Assembly: GCA_949126835.1 (NCBI GenBank)
Contig: OX421508.1
Span: 19,851,598-19,915,597 of the forward strand
DNA: 64,000 nucleotides
From: Anisus vortex
Taxonomy: Eukaryota > Mollusca > Gastropoda > Planorbidae
Direction: 5' to 3'
How positions within the stretch are numbered: position 1 is the stretch's first letter; every line of letters starts with the position of its first letter. The notes beneath the pieces are model-generated. The model did not search any database. It was not told the origin of the DNA and saw only the letters and a list, made by a program, of their open reading frames with translations. The position numbers and the translations under genes were made by a program. Positions 45,311 through 57,329 of this stretch are shown piece after piece.

Positions 45311-47114
45311 TGACGGCTGCAGAAATGTAGAAGTTTACAATCTAGTAAATAGAAATATAATTCAGGGAAACATGAAAATTACACTAAATCCTTAAGCCCG
45401 TTACAAAGAGCCAATGAAGTAAGCAAGCACAACTTAACCGACTAATTGAACACAGTTATATTTGGGCCTCGTGAACAAATAAGTTTCTATTTATTATATT
45501 ATCTCCAGTAGATGAAAAGTAGCAAAGACATGAAAGTTGTGACCACATTATAGTCTGTTAATTAATTACGGCCTGATTACAACAATTGTTAAAAAATATT
45601 GATTATTAATTGAAAAATCCATAAGTACTTTTGAAAAAGTTGATTGTTTTTGTCAAGGTGATGGGGATGGTAAGAAATATTCACGTCAACAATATTATTT
45701 TTTTCTGAAATAGTAATAATCATAAATAAATGTGTTGTAATTTTGTTTAAAGTTTAATAATAATAAAAAAAACTTTCTGCAAAAGCCATTAAATTTGTTT
45801 TCTGCAAGTAAAAAAAAAATCTCAAGAAAACAAAAAAACCTAATTGTAAAAAAAAAAAAGTCTTAAAAGTTCAAATTTTTTTAAAAGTCAATAAACTAAA
45901 GTGACCCCCAAAAAACAACAACAAAAACAAAGAAACTATGACATGACTATCTGGCAATAAACACCACTATATGAGCTACCAGTCTGTGAACTGTTTTTTT
46001 TTCTTTCTGATAAAGCTTAGATTGCTCTTTTAACATCCACCATTTTTTTCCTAATCGCTTTCTCTCTCTATCTGTTTGGTTTTTAGGGAATGATAATGAA
46101 TATACCTGACTGAAACATACAATAGTACGGGTCAGACAATTTGTTTTTATTACATACTGAAATCATATAACCGTCTTTCTTTTTTTTTTCTATTGCCAAT
46201 AATTCTACGCAGGTAAACCATTGAGCTATGCCAAATGTTATCATTCTTATTTTTAAGTTGTGTGAGAGATGTGGTAGGCGCTCGAAGATGTACACAAACA
46301 ATAAACTGTTTTATTGTTTTATTGTTTAGTAACCACACATCCCCCTACACAACATACAAATATAATTGTAAAAAAAAAGTGAAAATCAACAAAAGTAAAA
46401 ACACCTAACAAACACGAGAGATGAGTATTTTGGGTAGTCTTAGAAAGTAGATCAAGCTTAGAATTTATTTGCAGTAAAATTGCTTCTAAATCGGATGAAC
46501 AATGAAATAGATGACTCTACATAATTTTGATTTCCTTTTGCAGAAAAAAAAAGTCATCTTCGAAAGAATCGAGCGCCAAATGTCTCAGATTGTCTTTCAT
46601 TGTGCGTAAGCAGAAAGGAATTGTCAGAATGTTACGTTAGTCAGGGTAAAAGTCTGGTTTGTTTCGTGCATGGCCACAGGAAGTTACATTCCTATCTTTT
46701 AAAATAAGACAGTTAAAGCACATCCTTCATGACATCATTCATTCAGACATTGCAGCAGCCGACACTTTTAGCTGATGGCGAGATAACGTTCGTCTTATTG
46801 GTGTGCATTGAGTCGGTTAATGCAGGAGTTTAATAAACGAACGATCCCAGCGATGAAACATTGAATATAAAAGTGTGTGTAATCTACGTGTGTGCTATAA
46901 TATCAACCAATCAAAATTATATTACTTTTTGGTGTGATCTCTTCGGCATAATGTAGAGTCTAGGATATCCGGCAGAAGATAGGATCCATTTTTCAGCGTG
47001 GTCAGGGTTAGGGATTAAGTTCCAAATAACGGGCCAAATGTTATAAAGTTCAAATTAGGTTTATGCAAACAGGCAGTTTTTAAACTAGTTCGGCTTTTCT
47101 AAGATTAATTTTGT
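45311..47114. other. AT-rich DNA, no recognised feature
   Basis: Poly-A and poly-T runs, no convincing frame. From 46400 the composition is more balanced, but nothing is recognised. Confidence 0.45.
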
Positions 47115-47170
47115 TAAACCTCATACGTAGGAACACTAGAGGACAGAAGGGCATAGAGTAAAGTAGTAAT
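47115..47170 (+). mobile_element. CR1-like LINE scrap
   Basis: aacactagaggacagaaggg, then catagagtaaagtagtaatc, equals the RT C-terminal coding part near 59765 of the longer copy. Nothing follows on the right. Confidence 0.8.
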
Positions 47171-47855
47171 CATCAACATATATAATTGCCGTGAGTTTGT
47201 TTATATGTTTGTTTATATATATATATATTTATATATATGTTTGTTCGCTATAGGCACCTAAGCCGTTTGACTAATCGGGACAAAAATTAAATGTATAAAT
47301 CGGAAACGTACTCCAAAAGATAATTTTATTTTATGACTTTTAATCATGAATGTGTTAATTTAAAACATTCAAAATGTTAGATCCAGCCATGCAAATTAAA
47401 TATAATCGTACATAGCAAATGGCCATTTCCGTTCATTACTATGTTGAACGCGAGATTTACTATGTTGAACGCGAGGGTCTTTTCGGGTTTTCCCAATTCT
47501 GCTGTTGGTTTTTTAATGTGGCGAGACCTTTTTTATAAGTTACGCACCACAATTTGGCTTTGAGAGTTTCAATGGATTACTTTTAAAAAAATACTAGCGT
47601 ATGACGTAATGTCTATCAAATCATTTCTTTTTTCATTATTGATGTTTTCATTATCCTTTTAAGAAAAAGTAACCAAATCTTTTAATTATTTAATGGATTC
47701 ACGTCGCTATTGAGAATATCCTTTAATAGGCGACTTTATACACTCTATAAATTAAATGATACGAATTATAAAAAAAAACAAGTTATGCCTATAAATGATT
47801 ACTTTCAAATACCGGGTACCATAAGCTTGACATCAACAATATAAAATAAAAATTT
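47171..47855. other. AT-rich DNA with a short duplication
   Basis: ttactatgttgaacgcgag occurs twice in a row at about 47437-47475. No gene is recognised. Confidence 0.5.
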
Positions 47856-48900
47856 AATACTGAAAGAAACATTCTCAGTACTGTTTTATTGATACAATAA
47901 GCAAGAACAAAAAATTAAATACCGAAAAAATCTTTCTCAATTTAGTTTTTATTGCATTGAAATATTATTTTCTAATTTTGTTTATATTATTTACCTTTTT
48001 TATTGTTTTGTATTTATGTTTTTTTTCTTTTAGATAGTATATTATTGTTAATTTAATATTATTAATAACAAGTCAAGTCAACACAACTGTTCGCTACATT
48101 TTAATATCGAATTTAAATGTCTCTTAAAAAAAAACCCGGACGAGACTTTCGGCTCTTGTGTCCAGGGCGTAACGCTTAGGATTGAGCAATCTCTGTCCGG
48201 GCTTCAGCCACCCAACGGCACGCCGAAGGCGTGGCGTGCCGTGTAACGGGGAAGGTTTCCGCAGCCCAGCGATCGTTCACTGCGGTTCTATAGGTCTACT
48301 ATAGGCACATGCATCCAAGCACCGGGTGGTTCTCGAGACGGGATTGCATCGTCCATTGCTTCCTCCTCATCGAGACCAGTGGTCTCTCGGCAGTGTAATG
48401 GACCTCGGACCCGCTGCGGGGGCTGTGCCCCATGCGTTCGCCCGCCAGTGTATTCTTAATGGGAATATATCTGCGGTTTACACACTACGCCAGTCCTTGA
48501 GGCCACAATTCTTATGCATATGCCAGGGTCAGGTCGACCAGAAACAATTAAAAAATACAAAAAGCTAAATACCGAAAGAAACATTCTCAAAACTGTTTTA
48601 TTAATACAATAAGGAAGAACAAAAATTAAATACCGAAAAAAATCGTTCTCACTTTAGTTTTTATGGTATTGAAATATTATTTTCTACGCTTTTTTTTTAT
48701 TATTTACCTTTTTATTGTTTGGTATTGTGGTTTCTTTTACTTTTAGATAGTATATTATTGTTAATTTAATAGGCTATTATTAACAAGTCAAGTCAACACA
48801 ACTGTTCGCTACGTTTTAATACCAGAAGCTTATCAGGAAAAATTATGCATATGCCAGGGTCAGGCCGACCAGAAACAATTAAAAAGAACAAAAACTAAAT
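47856..48900 (+). repeat. Tandem duplication of about 0.7 kb
   Basis: Block gaaagaaacattctca...gttttattgatacaataagc at 47858 recurs at 48570; gtcaagtcaacacaactgtt at 48071 recurs at 48786; and gcatatgccagggtcagg at 48517 recurs at 48847. Copy A (47856-48568) holds an extra 0.4-kb GC-rich segment (48130-48515) missing from copy B, which has instead a short gaagcttatcagg stretch. Confidence 0.85.
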
Positions 48901-49005
48901 ACCGAAAAAAACGTTCATTGTCTTTATTGTAATAGTCTATTTTCTTTCTCTCTTAACAAAACACATTGTAGTCATTCGTTTCTCCGTCATTTTGACGGGC
49001 ATAAC

Positions 49006-49345
49006 CACTAGTAATACATAAGGCATTAAACTCTAATTTGGAAATATACAACCCAGAAACAGCCTGTTGCAATGCTCAGATAAACATAAGGACAGAAACA
49101 CTTTTCTTATCCCTTATGCGATATCAAATGCTTATAAATACATAAATACTCTTTCTTTCCGAGTGGCACTCGGGCGTGGAATGGGTTGCCTGAACAAACC
49201 AGGAAAAACCAGGAAAACCAGTAACTTAACTTCATTTAAAACATTAATAAAAATGCAAGACTAGACTCGGACCACGGATGAACGTAGGACGCAATAGTCT
49301 TCTTTAAAGAAGGAGCGACTGTAATATATAAGATAAGGTTAGAGT
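49006..49345 (+). mobile_element. CR1-like LINE 3' end
   Basis: Covers the last coding part (cattaaactctaatttgga, gagtggcactcgggcgtgg) and the 3' UTR (gactagactcggaccacgg, ggagcgactgtaatatataa). Frames are disturbed by small insertions such as aaaaaccagg. It is older than the 58.8-kb copy. Confidence 0.88.
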
Positions 49346-49529
49346 TATTTTTTCAATATAATTATTTTATGCCCTGATTGAATTAACCCATAAATCCCAC
49401 ACTCCCCTTTTTCCCCCAGTTCACAAGTACCTAGTGTTTTCCGTAGATAAGCTTACAACTGATATGTACAATCATTGAACATCAAACTAACATCCAAACA
49501 CACAAGAAGAGGCATTAGAATATCCCAGC

Positions 49530-49626
49530 GGGCACACCACGTCGTATCGACGGAGAATAAAAACGTGGTTTGAACGTGCTATCGTGGTTTCCTCGTTATT
49601 TTCCCGTCGATACGACGTGGTGTGCC
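49530..49626. repeat. Strong 31-bp inverted repeat (hairpin)
   Basis: Left arm gggcacaccacgtcgtatcg plus acggagaataa at 49530-49560; right arm ttattttcccgtcgatacga plus cgtggtgtgccc at 49595-49626. The arms pair with one or two mismatches around a loop of about 35 bases. It may be a tiny foldback element or the hairpin end of a larger repeat. A transcribed hairpin RNA is possible but unsupported by other signals. Confidence 0.8.
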
Positions 49627-49799
49627 CTCTAGGATGGGCATATTAATGTGGTTTTTACATTTTAACTTTCCAATTTTACGGTAACTGGTATCGTATCTTA
49701 TAATGTTACATACGTTCCTTTTATTGGCCAACAGATCATTGTTGCGTCCCCCATTTACCATTGGCATGAATTATTATGACTTCATGTTTTTGGAATTTC

Positions 49800-49908
49800 T
49801 AGATTAGTTCAGGCAACCCATTCGATACACGAATGCTTCTTGCAACGTGATTGGGTGTAGGGGCCAACGTGATTTCAATTTGATTGGTCGTTTCGTAGCT
49901 TGCAGGTT

Positions 49909-49939
<31 letters not shown>

Positions 49940-50569
49940 AAACACACATAAGACTACATCGACAATGTTCTTTTATAAACTAAAAGTTGTCAAAACGTTG
50001 CTGTGACAACGCTTTGTTTATCCGCGTTCCTTTACGTAAACGCGCTCCACGTCGTCCGCGTGGGCAATCATTAGCTGTCTTACTCATGGTAGTTGTAAGT
50101 CAACCAATGAAAGATCGAATTTCACCACAACTTACAAAACAAAAGTGCAGCCTTGTATGTGTATATGTGTATATGTGTTTGTGTATGTGTAAGTGGGGAC
50201 TACGCTCGACCCACATTTTAGGGTGAGGAGGGATTTCCCCAATTTAGATATAGACTAAATTATTTTATGATTGCAAGGACATTGAATATATGGCCTGTCA
50301 TAGATTCAGTCATGCATGTCCAAAGTGCTCTCAGATACCAAGGTAACAATTGTTGTGTGTGTGTGTGTATTTGTAATTTTTTGTTTATTTGTTTACTCAT
50401 TGCTAGCGTAGTTAGGTAGGGCGCCTCGAATAAGGGTGGGGGTTGCATTAAAGGGTGGAGGGGATCACTAGCAGAACTTTTTACTCGTTGGAATGTGTCA
50501 GAATGTTAGTTTTCTTTGCCCGCATTCCTTAAAACTATGTATAAGTTGACTTCATTTATTAGTTTCAAG
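49800..50569. other. Unique DNA with poly-G and a LINE scrap
   Basis: 49804-49832 (gattagttcaggcaacccat) is a minus-strand LINE scrap. A run of about 21 G lies at 49917-49937. The TG run near 50352 is short. Bases 50562-50569 (gtttcaag) are half of the hAT target duplication. Confidence 0.5.
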
Positions 50570-51727
50570 CAGGGCCGGATTTAGACTTGATGGGGCCCTA
50601 AGCTATTTGAGATATGGGGCCCTTTATAAGCTTATATTATGTCAGTGCCAAATATGATTTTCGGATACATAGAGGGTTAAACTGAAATACAATAAGAAGT
50701 AGGCTATAGACCTATAGATAGTGAAATAATAAATCAAAGTCTACAATAAGATGGACCGCTTGCTTCGATATTTTGAGATCTGCTATTTGATAACTTGAAG
50801 CACTTTGTTTCGGAACTTCCGATCGAACTAGGCCTACGTCCTCTAGACTTCCGGTTTAGAAATTCACTATGATTTTCTCAATGAAAAATTAAGATTTAGG
50901 CTAAATCGAAAGTTCTAGGCCTATATAGCGGAAACCTTTAATGCAATCGTAGGAGCGTAGAAGTCATTCATGACAGCCTTATTGGTTGCGTACGGAAAAA
51001 AAAGAACACATAAGCTCTAAAAATAGAGCAAGCGGCCCATCTTATTATAGTATTTGAATAAATCTTTTACTTAAAATCTTTTTTATTTTTAACAAACTTA
51101 AAAATGCAAACTCTGGTAAAAAGAAACAAAAGTTCTTTTGAAAGGCACAATTTACAAAGGCGTATTATCTAATCTCTTGACACATGTTATAATGATTCAG
51201 GAATTATATTAAACTAAAATATTTTCTTTCTTGCCTTTGCCAAAACAAAGTCACTGATGACATCATCAAATGAGAAACTGTGTAGTTTCTATTCACATGA
51301 GACTGAGGGAACATAATTTATCTTGAGTCAATGTTGTTCTTAATTCGTTTTTTATCCTCTTCAGCTGAGAAAAAAAATCTTTCTCCAGAGCAATTTGCAA
51401 CCATCTTACTAAGAAGATATAATCTCAAAATCGCTTCTACATTACGGTACGCTGATAAAACACGATCGTTAAATATTACGCCCTACACAGATCCTGATGT
51501 GCCAGACTGATTCATAGGCTTGACTATGTCTAACATATTGATGAAAATGCTTGATTTCTCCTACAAGATTCATGTGCACATGTTAGGTTTGGCAGAAAGC
51601 ACTAACTCCTTCACGAATTTCTTCTTCTGTAGCTTCTAATTTTTATAAGAATGAAAACTTTTTTGCAGCATCATTGTATACTGAGGCACTCTGTGTCAGA
51701 CTTGACTCTAATGCACCCATCTCAGGT

Positions 51728-51960
51728 ATAGTGAAGCCGGCTGGTCCAGCGGTTAGTTCACTGGACTGTCAACCAAAAACCAACTGACACGTCGCGGGTT
51801 CTAGCCCGGCCACCGGCGGATCCCTGTCGTCCTGCAGGAGTTTTGGGCTTGTAAACATATTTGCGCCAGCAGGCAGCATTGTGTTTACAGAGCGCACTGA
51901 GCATGCTAAAATAGCATGGATAGAAGCGCTATATAAGTAACCAATTTAATTTTAAATGTT
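51728..51960 (+). mobile_element. tRNA-derived SINE inside the hAT
   Basis: Head ggctggtccagcggttag matches a Pol III A box (tggtccagcgg) and cgcgggttctagcccgg a B box about 45 bases later. It ends with agcgctatataagtaacc and an AT-rich tail, like the SINE-like repeat at 19.44 kb. It sits within degraded transposase sequence. Confidence 0.75.
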
Positions 51961-52060
51961 TTGATTCTGAACTTGTCTCATGACTCAAGGTTCATCTAAA
52001 GCATCATCTTCATCATCACTGATACGCCTTCTTCTATATCTGCTTTTTTTGTAATCAACA

Positions 52061-53080
52061 TCAAGCAATTTTTCCTAGCTTTTTCTTCAAAATGATCGAA
52101 AATATCACTGGAACCTTTAACATAATCCGAAAGGAAAATGAAGCATACAATATCCTACATACATCTACACTAATTTGGGGGTCTTGCAGTCTTGTGAAAT
52201 CCATCCAGCAATATAACATTATCATGAATTCAAACTCCTCCATTTTATTCAAAATGTTTATGGCTTGATTTTTTGTTTCGCTTTTGTCTCTAGTATCAAT
52301 ATGCAGCTGATGCAATGCAGAAATTATTCCATCATAACTATTAAGTATTGCACTTGTGGCCATTGAGTGTGCTTCCCATCTAGTCTTTGACAAAGACTTT
52401 GGAATTTTTAAATCTTCTTTGAAGAATGACAACAATACTGTCCATCTATGTGTAGATTCAGGAAATGACCAGATATACATAGCGTACTTGTTAATCTTCA
52501 ATATTATTTCTTGCATACCCTTGTATTTGCCAGACATTGACAGCATTATCATATGACTGGACTCGACACTTACTAAAATCTATTTTGCACTCATTTGTAA
52601 GGTACTTGTGCACCATCTTAGCCATAATTCCCTTGTGTGGCTACCCGTCTCTAGGAAAGTTAGAAAACATTCAATTGGGAGCCCATCATCTGGTGAAACA
52701 TACCTCACAATAACAGTGAGCTGATCAATATGGGACCGGTCTGCACTGGAATCTACAGATAATCTGAAGTACCCTGCATTTTTTATATCATCCAAGGTCC
52801 AAGACTGAGTTCATGTGCCATAATTTGGATAAATTCATCACATATTGTCTTAGAAAGATAAGATGTGACACTTGATCCTTTGTTACCAATTTTTTTTTTT
52901 AATATGGCTTGCTAGAAAATGATCAAATTTTTCTTATAAGTTCCAGTAATCCAAGGAAATTTCTATTGTGAGGAGAACCGAATGTTACCTTATCTCCTCT
53001 TAAAGGTAAACCACGCTCTGCCACAGTAAGCTTAATTATGGCTGCCAAAACTCGTTCAAGAACATTTTTCCAGAACTGCC

Positions 53081-53128
<48 letters not shown>

Positions 53129-53165
53129 GCTGCAGTATATTTAAGTATATATGACAATTTTTCAC
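52061..53165 (-). pseudogene. hAT transposase (ZMYM1/DUF4371 type), broken
   Basis: Read on the minus strand: LRGDKVTFGSPHNRNFLGLL (about 53010-52940), then SVDSSADRSHIDQLTVIVRY with CFLTFLETGSHT (52795-52600), then NMSGKYKGMQ-like text and STHRWTVLLSFFK followed by SLSKTRWEAHSMAT (52556-52350). The order fits the DUF4371 region of hAT transposases. At least two frame changes and a (TA) run at 53080-53124 disrupt it. The BED finger and C-terminal dimerisation part are not readable. Inactive. Confidence 0.85.
53080..53124. repeat. (TA)n microsatellite
   Basis: Pure ta run inside the transposase remnant. It shows that the run expanded after the gene lost function. Confidence 0.95.
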
Positions 53166-53297
53166 TCGAACAATTTTGTTTGGGGGCCCCTAAGAAAGTG
53201 GGGGCCCTAAGCTATAGCTTGTTTAGCTTATAGGTAAATCTGGCCCTGGTTTCAAGCTATAACCCCATTCTTTAAGTTTTGTAGTAGGCTGGTGCTT

Positions 53298-53298
<1 letters not shown>

Positions 53299-53387
<89 letters not shown>
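53299..53387. repeat. (GA)n microsatellite
   Basis: Uninterrupted ga run of nearly 90 bases. A poly-C run follows at 53448-53466. Confidence 0.97.
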
Positions 53388-53389
<2 letters not shown>

Positions 53390-53466
53390 AAAGAACGAGG
53401 TAGGGGATTAGACGTTCAGCAATCTTAGGTAGGGTCAGCTCTGTGCGGACCCCCCCCCCCCCCCCC

Positions 53467-54620
53467 AGCCGTTCCTGTAACGTCCTTCAACAATCTACTA
53501 ATATGGCTCGGTGAGCCTTGAACACTCATACAATAATAAACTAAGCTTGTATTGCATCATAGCCCGGATAAATTAACGGATACCTTGAAGTCCAAGGGAA
53601 AAACAATCCGGCTTTACCGTTATTGAATCTCACGACCTTCAGGTGTTGTTCATTACCAGTCCACCAGTTAAAATTAATACAAGTAGAAACACCTGAAACC
53701 AAGGAAACTATTGTAGATTTTCAAAAGACACAGGATTGCAGACCTTAATGTTCATGATCAATTCATAATAAAAGTTAAATCCTAGACATGTATTGTCACA
53801 ACAAACACGGTAATAATCGTAAATGGCACGAACACTGCTGAAGTATAATTAGCCTATATAAGAAAATTTACCAAGTATTGTGTCCCCTTAACTTAACTCT
53901 GACCGTAATGGGTAACTCTGTATTACGGTGCAACAGTCGAAATCCAGATAAGCTTCATGCCTTGTCTTCTGATGCAACACCTCACATTTGACAATGAAGA
54001 AACGGGTAAAAAGGTCTAAAAAATGCATTTTTATGGCATAGATGTTGTAATCGAATGTAGGCTACTAAACTAACGAATAATCAGTTCCAGACGATGCCTT
54101 CTTATACCAGTGGTTCCCAAACTTTTCCCATTCGCGGAGTCCTTTTTGAAGTAAGATCCATTCCCTCCCATTTCGCCATTCACCAAAATCAGGGTCCAAT
54201 ATGTCGCATTTTACAACATGGTTTATTGATAACGAAAAGACTAATAATTAACTATGAAAGCCGCTGCTCGGGGGAGGGGTGCAAATTAAAAAACCAAGTC
54301 ATACGTCTTCCTTTAGACCTCTTTATTATGATCAAGAAGAAAGGGCTAGGCGTCCCATATGCAAATTCAAGATTGCATTTCCTTGAGCATTCTAATAAGA
54401 CCAACAGATGTATGAACTTTTCCGATTGAGTACATCCATTCATCCTTTAGACAACCTTTTACTGAGATCTGTAAAGACGCAAAAAGTTTCTGTATCCTAT
54501 AGAAAAAGCGTTTATCTAGGCTTATATAATTGTGACCGTTATTTTGTAAATGTTCTATATCAGATGTACACAACTCTCAGGGAGATCACATTCTCTGCTA
54601 ACAAGCAATAAACAAACTGC
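53467..54620. other. Unique DNA with a hAT-like end
   Basis: At 54108 cagtggttcccaaacttttc is a typical hAT terminal word. No partner end or transposase was found. Other short frames (54094-54611) overlap on both strands and look random. Confidence 0.5.
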
Positions 54621-54625
54621 CGACT

Positions 54626-54918
54626 TGTAGTAAAATAATAACTAAATGTTTAATCCAAAATTCTCCAACAATTTATGTACAAGATGAATTCAAATATACA
54701 ACAGTTTCAATAGCCTAGTCTACACACGTCTTGTCGCCACCAAGGCTTAAGGTCGTCTCCCGTTTTCTGCCAAATCTATGCTACGTTCAATCTAACTCCT
54801 ACGTCATTGTTTCTATCGTAAAACGTCACTCGTTTATTCAATGCATGAACACCGGGTTAGACATTATACAAATTGTGTCTTACTAAAAACAACGATATAT
54901 ATTTTAAATCCTAACATT
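54626..54918 (-). mobile_element. LTR of a decayed Ty3/gypsy element
   Basis: The plus strand ends atattttaaatcctaaca at 54918, followed by ttcccccatcgac, which on the minus strand is a polypurine tract (GATGGGGGAA) just before TGTTAGGATT. The left boundary (tgtagtaaaataataac near 54626) is a guess from TG...CA form. The inner part recurs at 56200-56259. Confidence 0.6.
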
Positions 54919-55870
54919 CCCCCATCGACCCGTTAAATTTGTGATACAAATTTCTACAAATTCTTATCTCAGTCAAATACTGTCATAAAATATATAACTT
55001 CTTTAATCCTATGTCTTTAATCATATAATCATATGAATAATTACAACATACCTAATTATCTTATCATGCATATTAAAAACATGTTATGCAACACAAATAA
55101 CATATATATTGAACAAAAACAAAGAATTCATTAATATATATTAACTAATATTAAGTAATAACTTTCACTAATAGATAGGTCCATACGGTTTCAATGTGTA
55201 TCCTCTCCTGTAGTAATGAAATACACAAACCAACATTACCAATATCATCAAATCCGAAAACACAACAGTTCATACTGTTCCGTGTAATATCATTACAACC
55301 TTCCTCATCTAAACGTCCAACAACACATTCATTGAATATTTCATAAGTCCTTTGTAGAGTATCCATCCTGTAGAGTATCAACACCTTGATGACATAGTCC
55401 ACATACTGTTACAACGATAAGTTAAAATGCACTGTTTATATTCCAACCTCTAGAACTTGCCGTTGAAAACTTCTCCGAACTGTCTGTATATAAGCAATAT
55501 AGTGTTGACATTGGTCATGAACAAAAAATTTATAATGCTAGTAATATCATGTGGTTCTGGTGAATCCTCCATATGGTGATGACATGACCTCCATTCCACG
55601 CTGACAATGTAAATGTACCTCAATAAGGCGACGACATGACCTCGATTCCATGTTGACAATGTCAATGTACTCTTCATATGATGTCGTCATGTTTGCGCCT
55701 GATATGGTGTCCATATGAACCGTTCACGATAATGTGAGGACCTGATAGAACATCTCTCACCTACAAATGGTACGTTGTGCTTGAATCACCGTGCTTCAGG
55801 TGTAGAACCATTTCTCGTCCAAAACCTTTGGAAAAATCAATATTTCATTAACATCGTATTTATACTTTAC
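54919..55870 (-). other. Interior of the decayed gypsy element
   Basis: AT-rich remnant between the LTR and the RNase H piece. A duplicated block with acatgacctccattcca and cgctgacaatgtaaatgtac occurs twice at about 55580-55675. No readable integrase. Confidence 0.5.
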
Positions 55871-55872
55871 AT

Positions 55873-56175
55873 TTAAATGAATAATAATTTTAACCGCGCT
55901 CTAAACTGGTGATTACGTATCAAACAACACACACCAAACACCACATCTAGACAACAGGTCAGCCAATATATTTTCCACCCCAAATATATTTTCCACAGTA
56001 AAAAATTGCATGCCTGCAAGATGAGTGACCATCTTGCTATCCTATTATTGTTTAGCTTGTTCTGGTTTATAAAGGTCAAGGGCTTGTGGTCAGTCATAAG
56101 AACAAACCTTGTACCCATCAAGTATCTCGCCAATTTAGTAATACACCAAACTACACTAAAGGCTTCCCGTTCCAC
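55873..56175 (-). pseudogene. Ty3/gypsy RNase H fragment
   Basis: 100 codons opening MEREAFSVVWCITKLARYLM, then GTRFVLMTDHKPLTFI. This is the classic RT/RNase H linker of Ty3-type elements with the TDHKPL motif. After about residue 60 the protein degrades. Upstream RT is missing: the LTR-like piece at 56200-56259 follows within 30 bases, a large internal deletion. Confidence 0.87.
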
Positions 56176-56199
56176 TGTTGCATAAATAATAAACGAGTT

Positions 56200-56259
56200 A
56201 GCGATTATACAAATTGTGTCATACTAAAAACAACGAGATATATTTTAAATCCTAACAAT
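56200..56259 (-). mobile_element. LTR end of the same gypsy element
   Basis: gattatacaaattgtgtc, then aaaacaacgagatatatttt and aaatcctaaca, repeat 54865-54918 with few changes. Its direct contact with the RNase H fragment shows a rearrangement. Confidence 0.8.
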
Positions 56260-56337
56260 AATATATGAAAATGAAGTCTTAAGATGTCTTGTTTTTCCTA
56301 TAAAAAATCAAACCACATCATTCTATTTATTTATATA

Positions 56338-56388
<51 letters not shown>
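56338..56388. repeat. (TA)n(GA)n microsatellite
   Basis: ta run followed by a ga run. Confidence 0.95.
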
Positions 56389-56389
<1 letters not shown>

Positions 56390-57089
56390 CGTATTTTGTC
56401 GCCACACATAAATGTATTAACTTTTACAATAATTTACTTGCTCAAAGTAAACAGAATATTAGTTGTTATATATAGCTCAGTGTTAAAAAAAAGAACGTAA
56501 ACGGTAGATAATCATTACAAATTATTTTCTTGTCATAATAAAAGCACTATTACTTCCCTTGACATTTATTTGCGTTCGTGTTTTTTTTATGATAATAGTA
56601 ATTATTCAGTATTACATTTAAAAAAAACAACAACATTTATTTCTGTGTAAAAAAAAATAAAGGTGGAAAAATCTACCAAGAATATAACTTCAGAAATTGC
56701 TATAGATCTAAGTTGTAAGGCGGAGTTGAGGAAATGGCTGGGAGGTTCACAGAAGAATATTGAAGTGAGAATTATAAGGCTACCATGCCTTATGCTACCA
56801 TTTAAAGCTCTCATGCCCTGCATTATCTTATACATTACAGACGCTTCTTCTATAGAGAGGATTTACTAACAATATTTAATAGTAGCCTAGTTGTCTGATA
56901 AAGGATGGTCCTCTTAGCAAGCGATGGACAATCATCATCAGTTGTCTGGAAGCAAAAGTACGATTTTTTACACAAGATGAAAAGGCCTTCCTATGTATAA
57001 GTATTGGGGCAATTAAATAACATTAAATGTTACAATAGAGAGATTGCTGAATTTGAAATGATTAAAAACATCATTATTGATAATGTTAA
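56390..57089. other. AT-rich DNA with a LINE 3' scrap
   Basis: 56826-56866 (cttatacattacagacgctt, cttctatagagagg) is the minus-strand 3' end of the CR1-like LINE. No gene is recognised otherwise. Confidence 0.55.
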
Positions 57090-57326
57090 ATTTTTCTGTA
57101 TCCCTGCAGCACAATGGCAATGTGGAAATAATGTTTCCATTGATAGGCCTAAAGCCTCAATGGACATAGGAAAGAAACAGACTCTGTTAACTCTGTAAAT
57201 GGCATTAGTTTTACAAAGTACAACTTGAAAAATCTCACATATGAACAATTTTATACATGTGTGCTTGCTAACAAGGGTCTACTGCAAAAAGTTGGCTTGT
57301 CGGAGAAATACATGTCGTATAATTAA
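57090..57326 (+). pseudogene. hAT C-terminal dimerisation remnant
   Basis: The last frame reads KNLTYEQFYTCVLANKGLLQ and KVGLSEKYMSYN, then stop at 57326. In another frame upstream, words like QWTxERNRL are readable. This matches the C-terminal end of KIAA1586/ZBED-like hAT proteins (CKDLTCEEFYTFLLTDKKLL-type block). Frameshifts separate the pieces. Confidence 0.6.
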
Positions 57327-57329
57327 TAA

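Larger units (their letters stand above)
50570..53248 (-). mobile_element. hAT transposon with intact ends
   Basis: Left end cagggccggatttagact at 50570, right end taaatctggccctg at 53248, and the 8-bp duplication gtttcaag at 50562-50569 and 53249-53256. Near each end ggggcccctaag/gggccctaagctat words extend the similarity. The interior carries a broken DUF4371-type transposase on the minus strand, a SINE and a TA run. 2679 bp long. Confidence 0.92.

Noticed and set aside
48326..48568. 80-codon frame in the GC-rich insert
   Set aside because: Opens without context, ends in the neighbouring repeat, and no family is recognised.
51728..51830. tRNA gene
   Set aside because: A and B box words are present, but no cloverleaf closes and a SINE body and tail follow.
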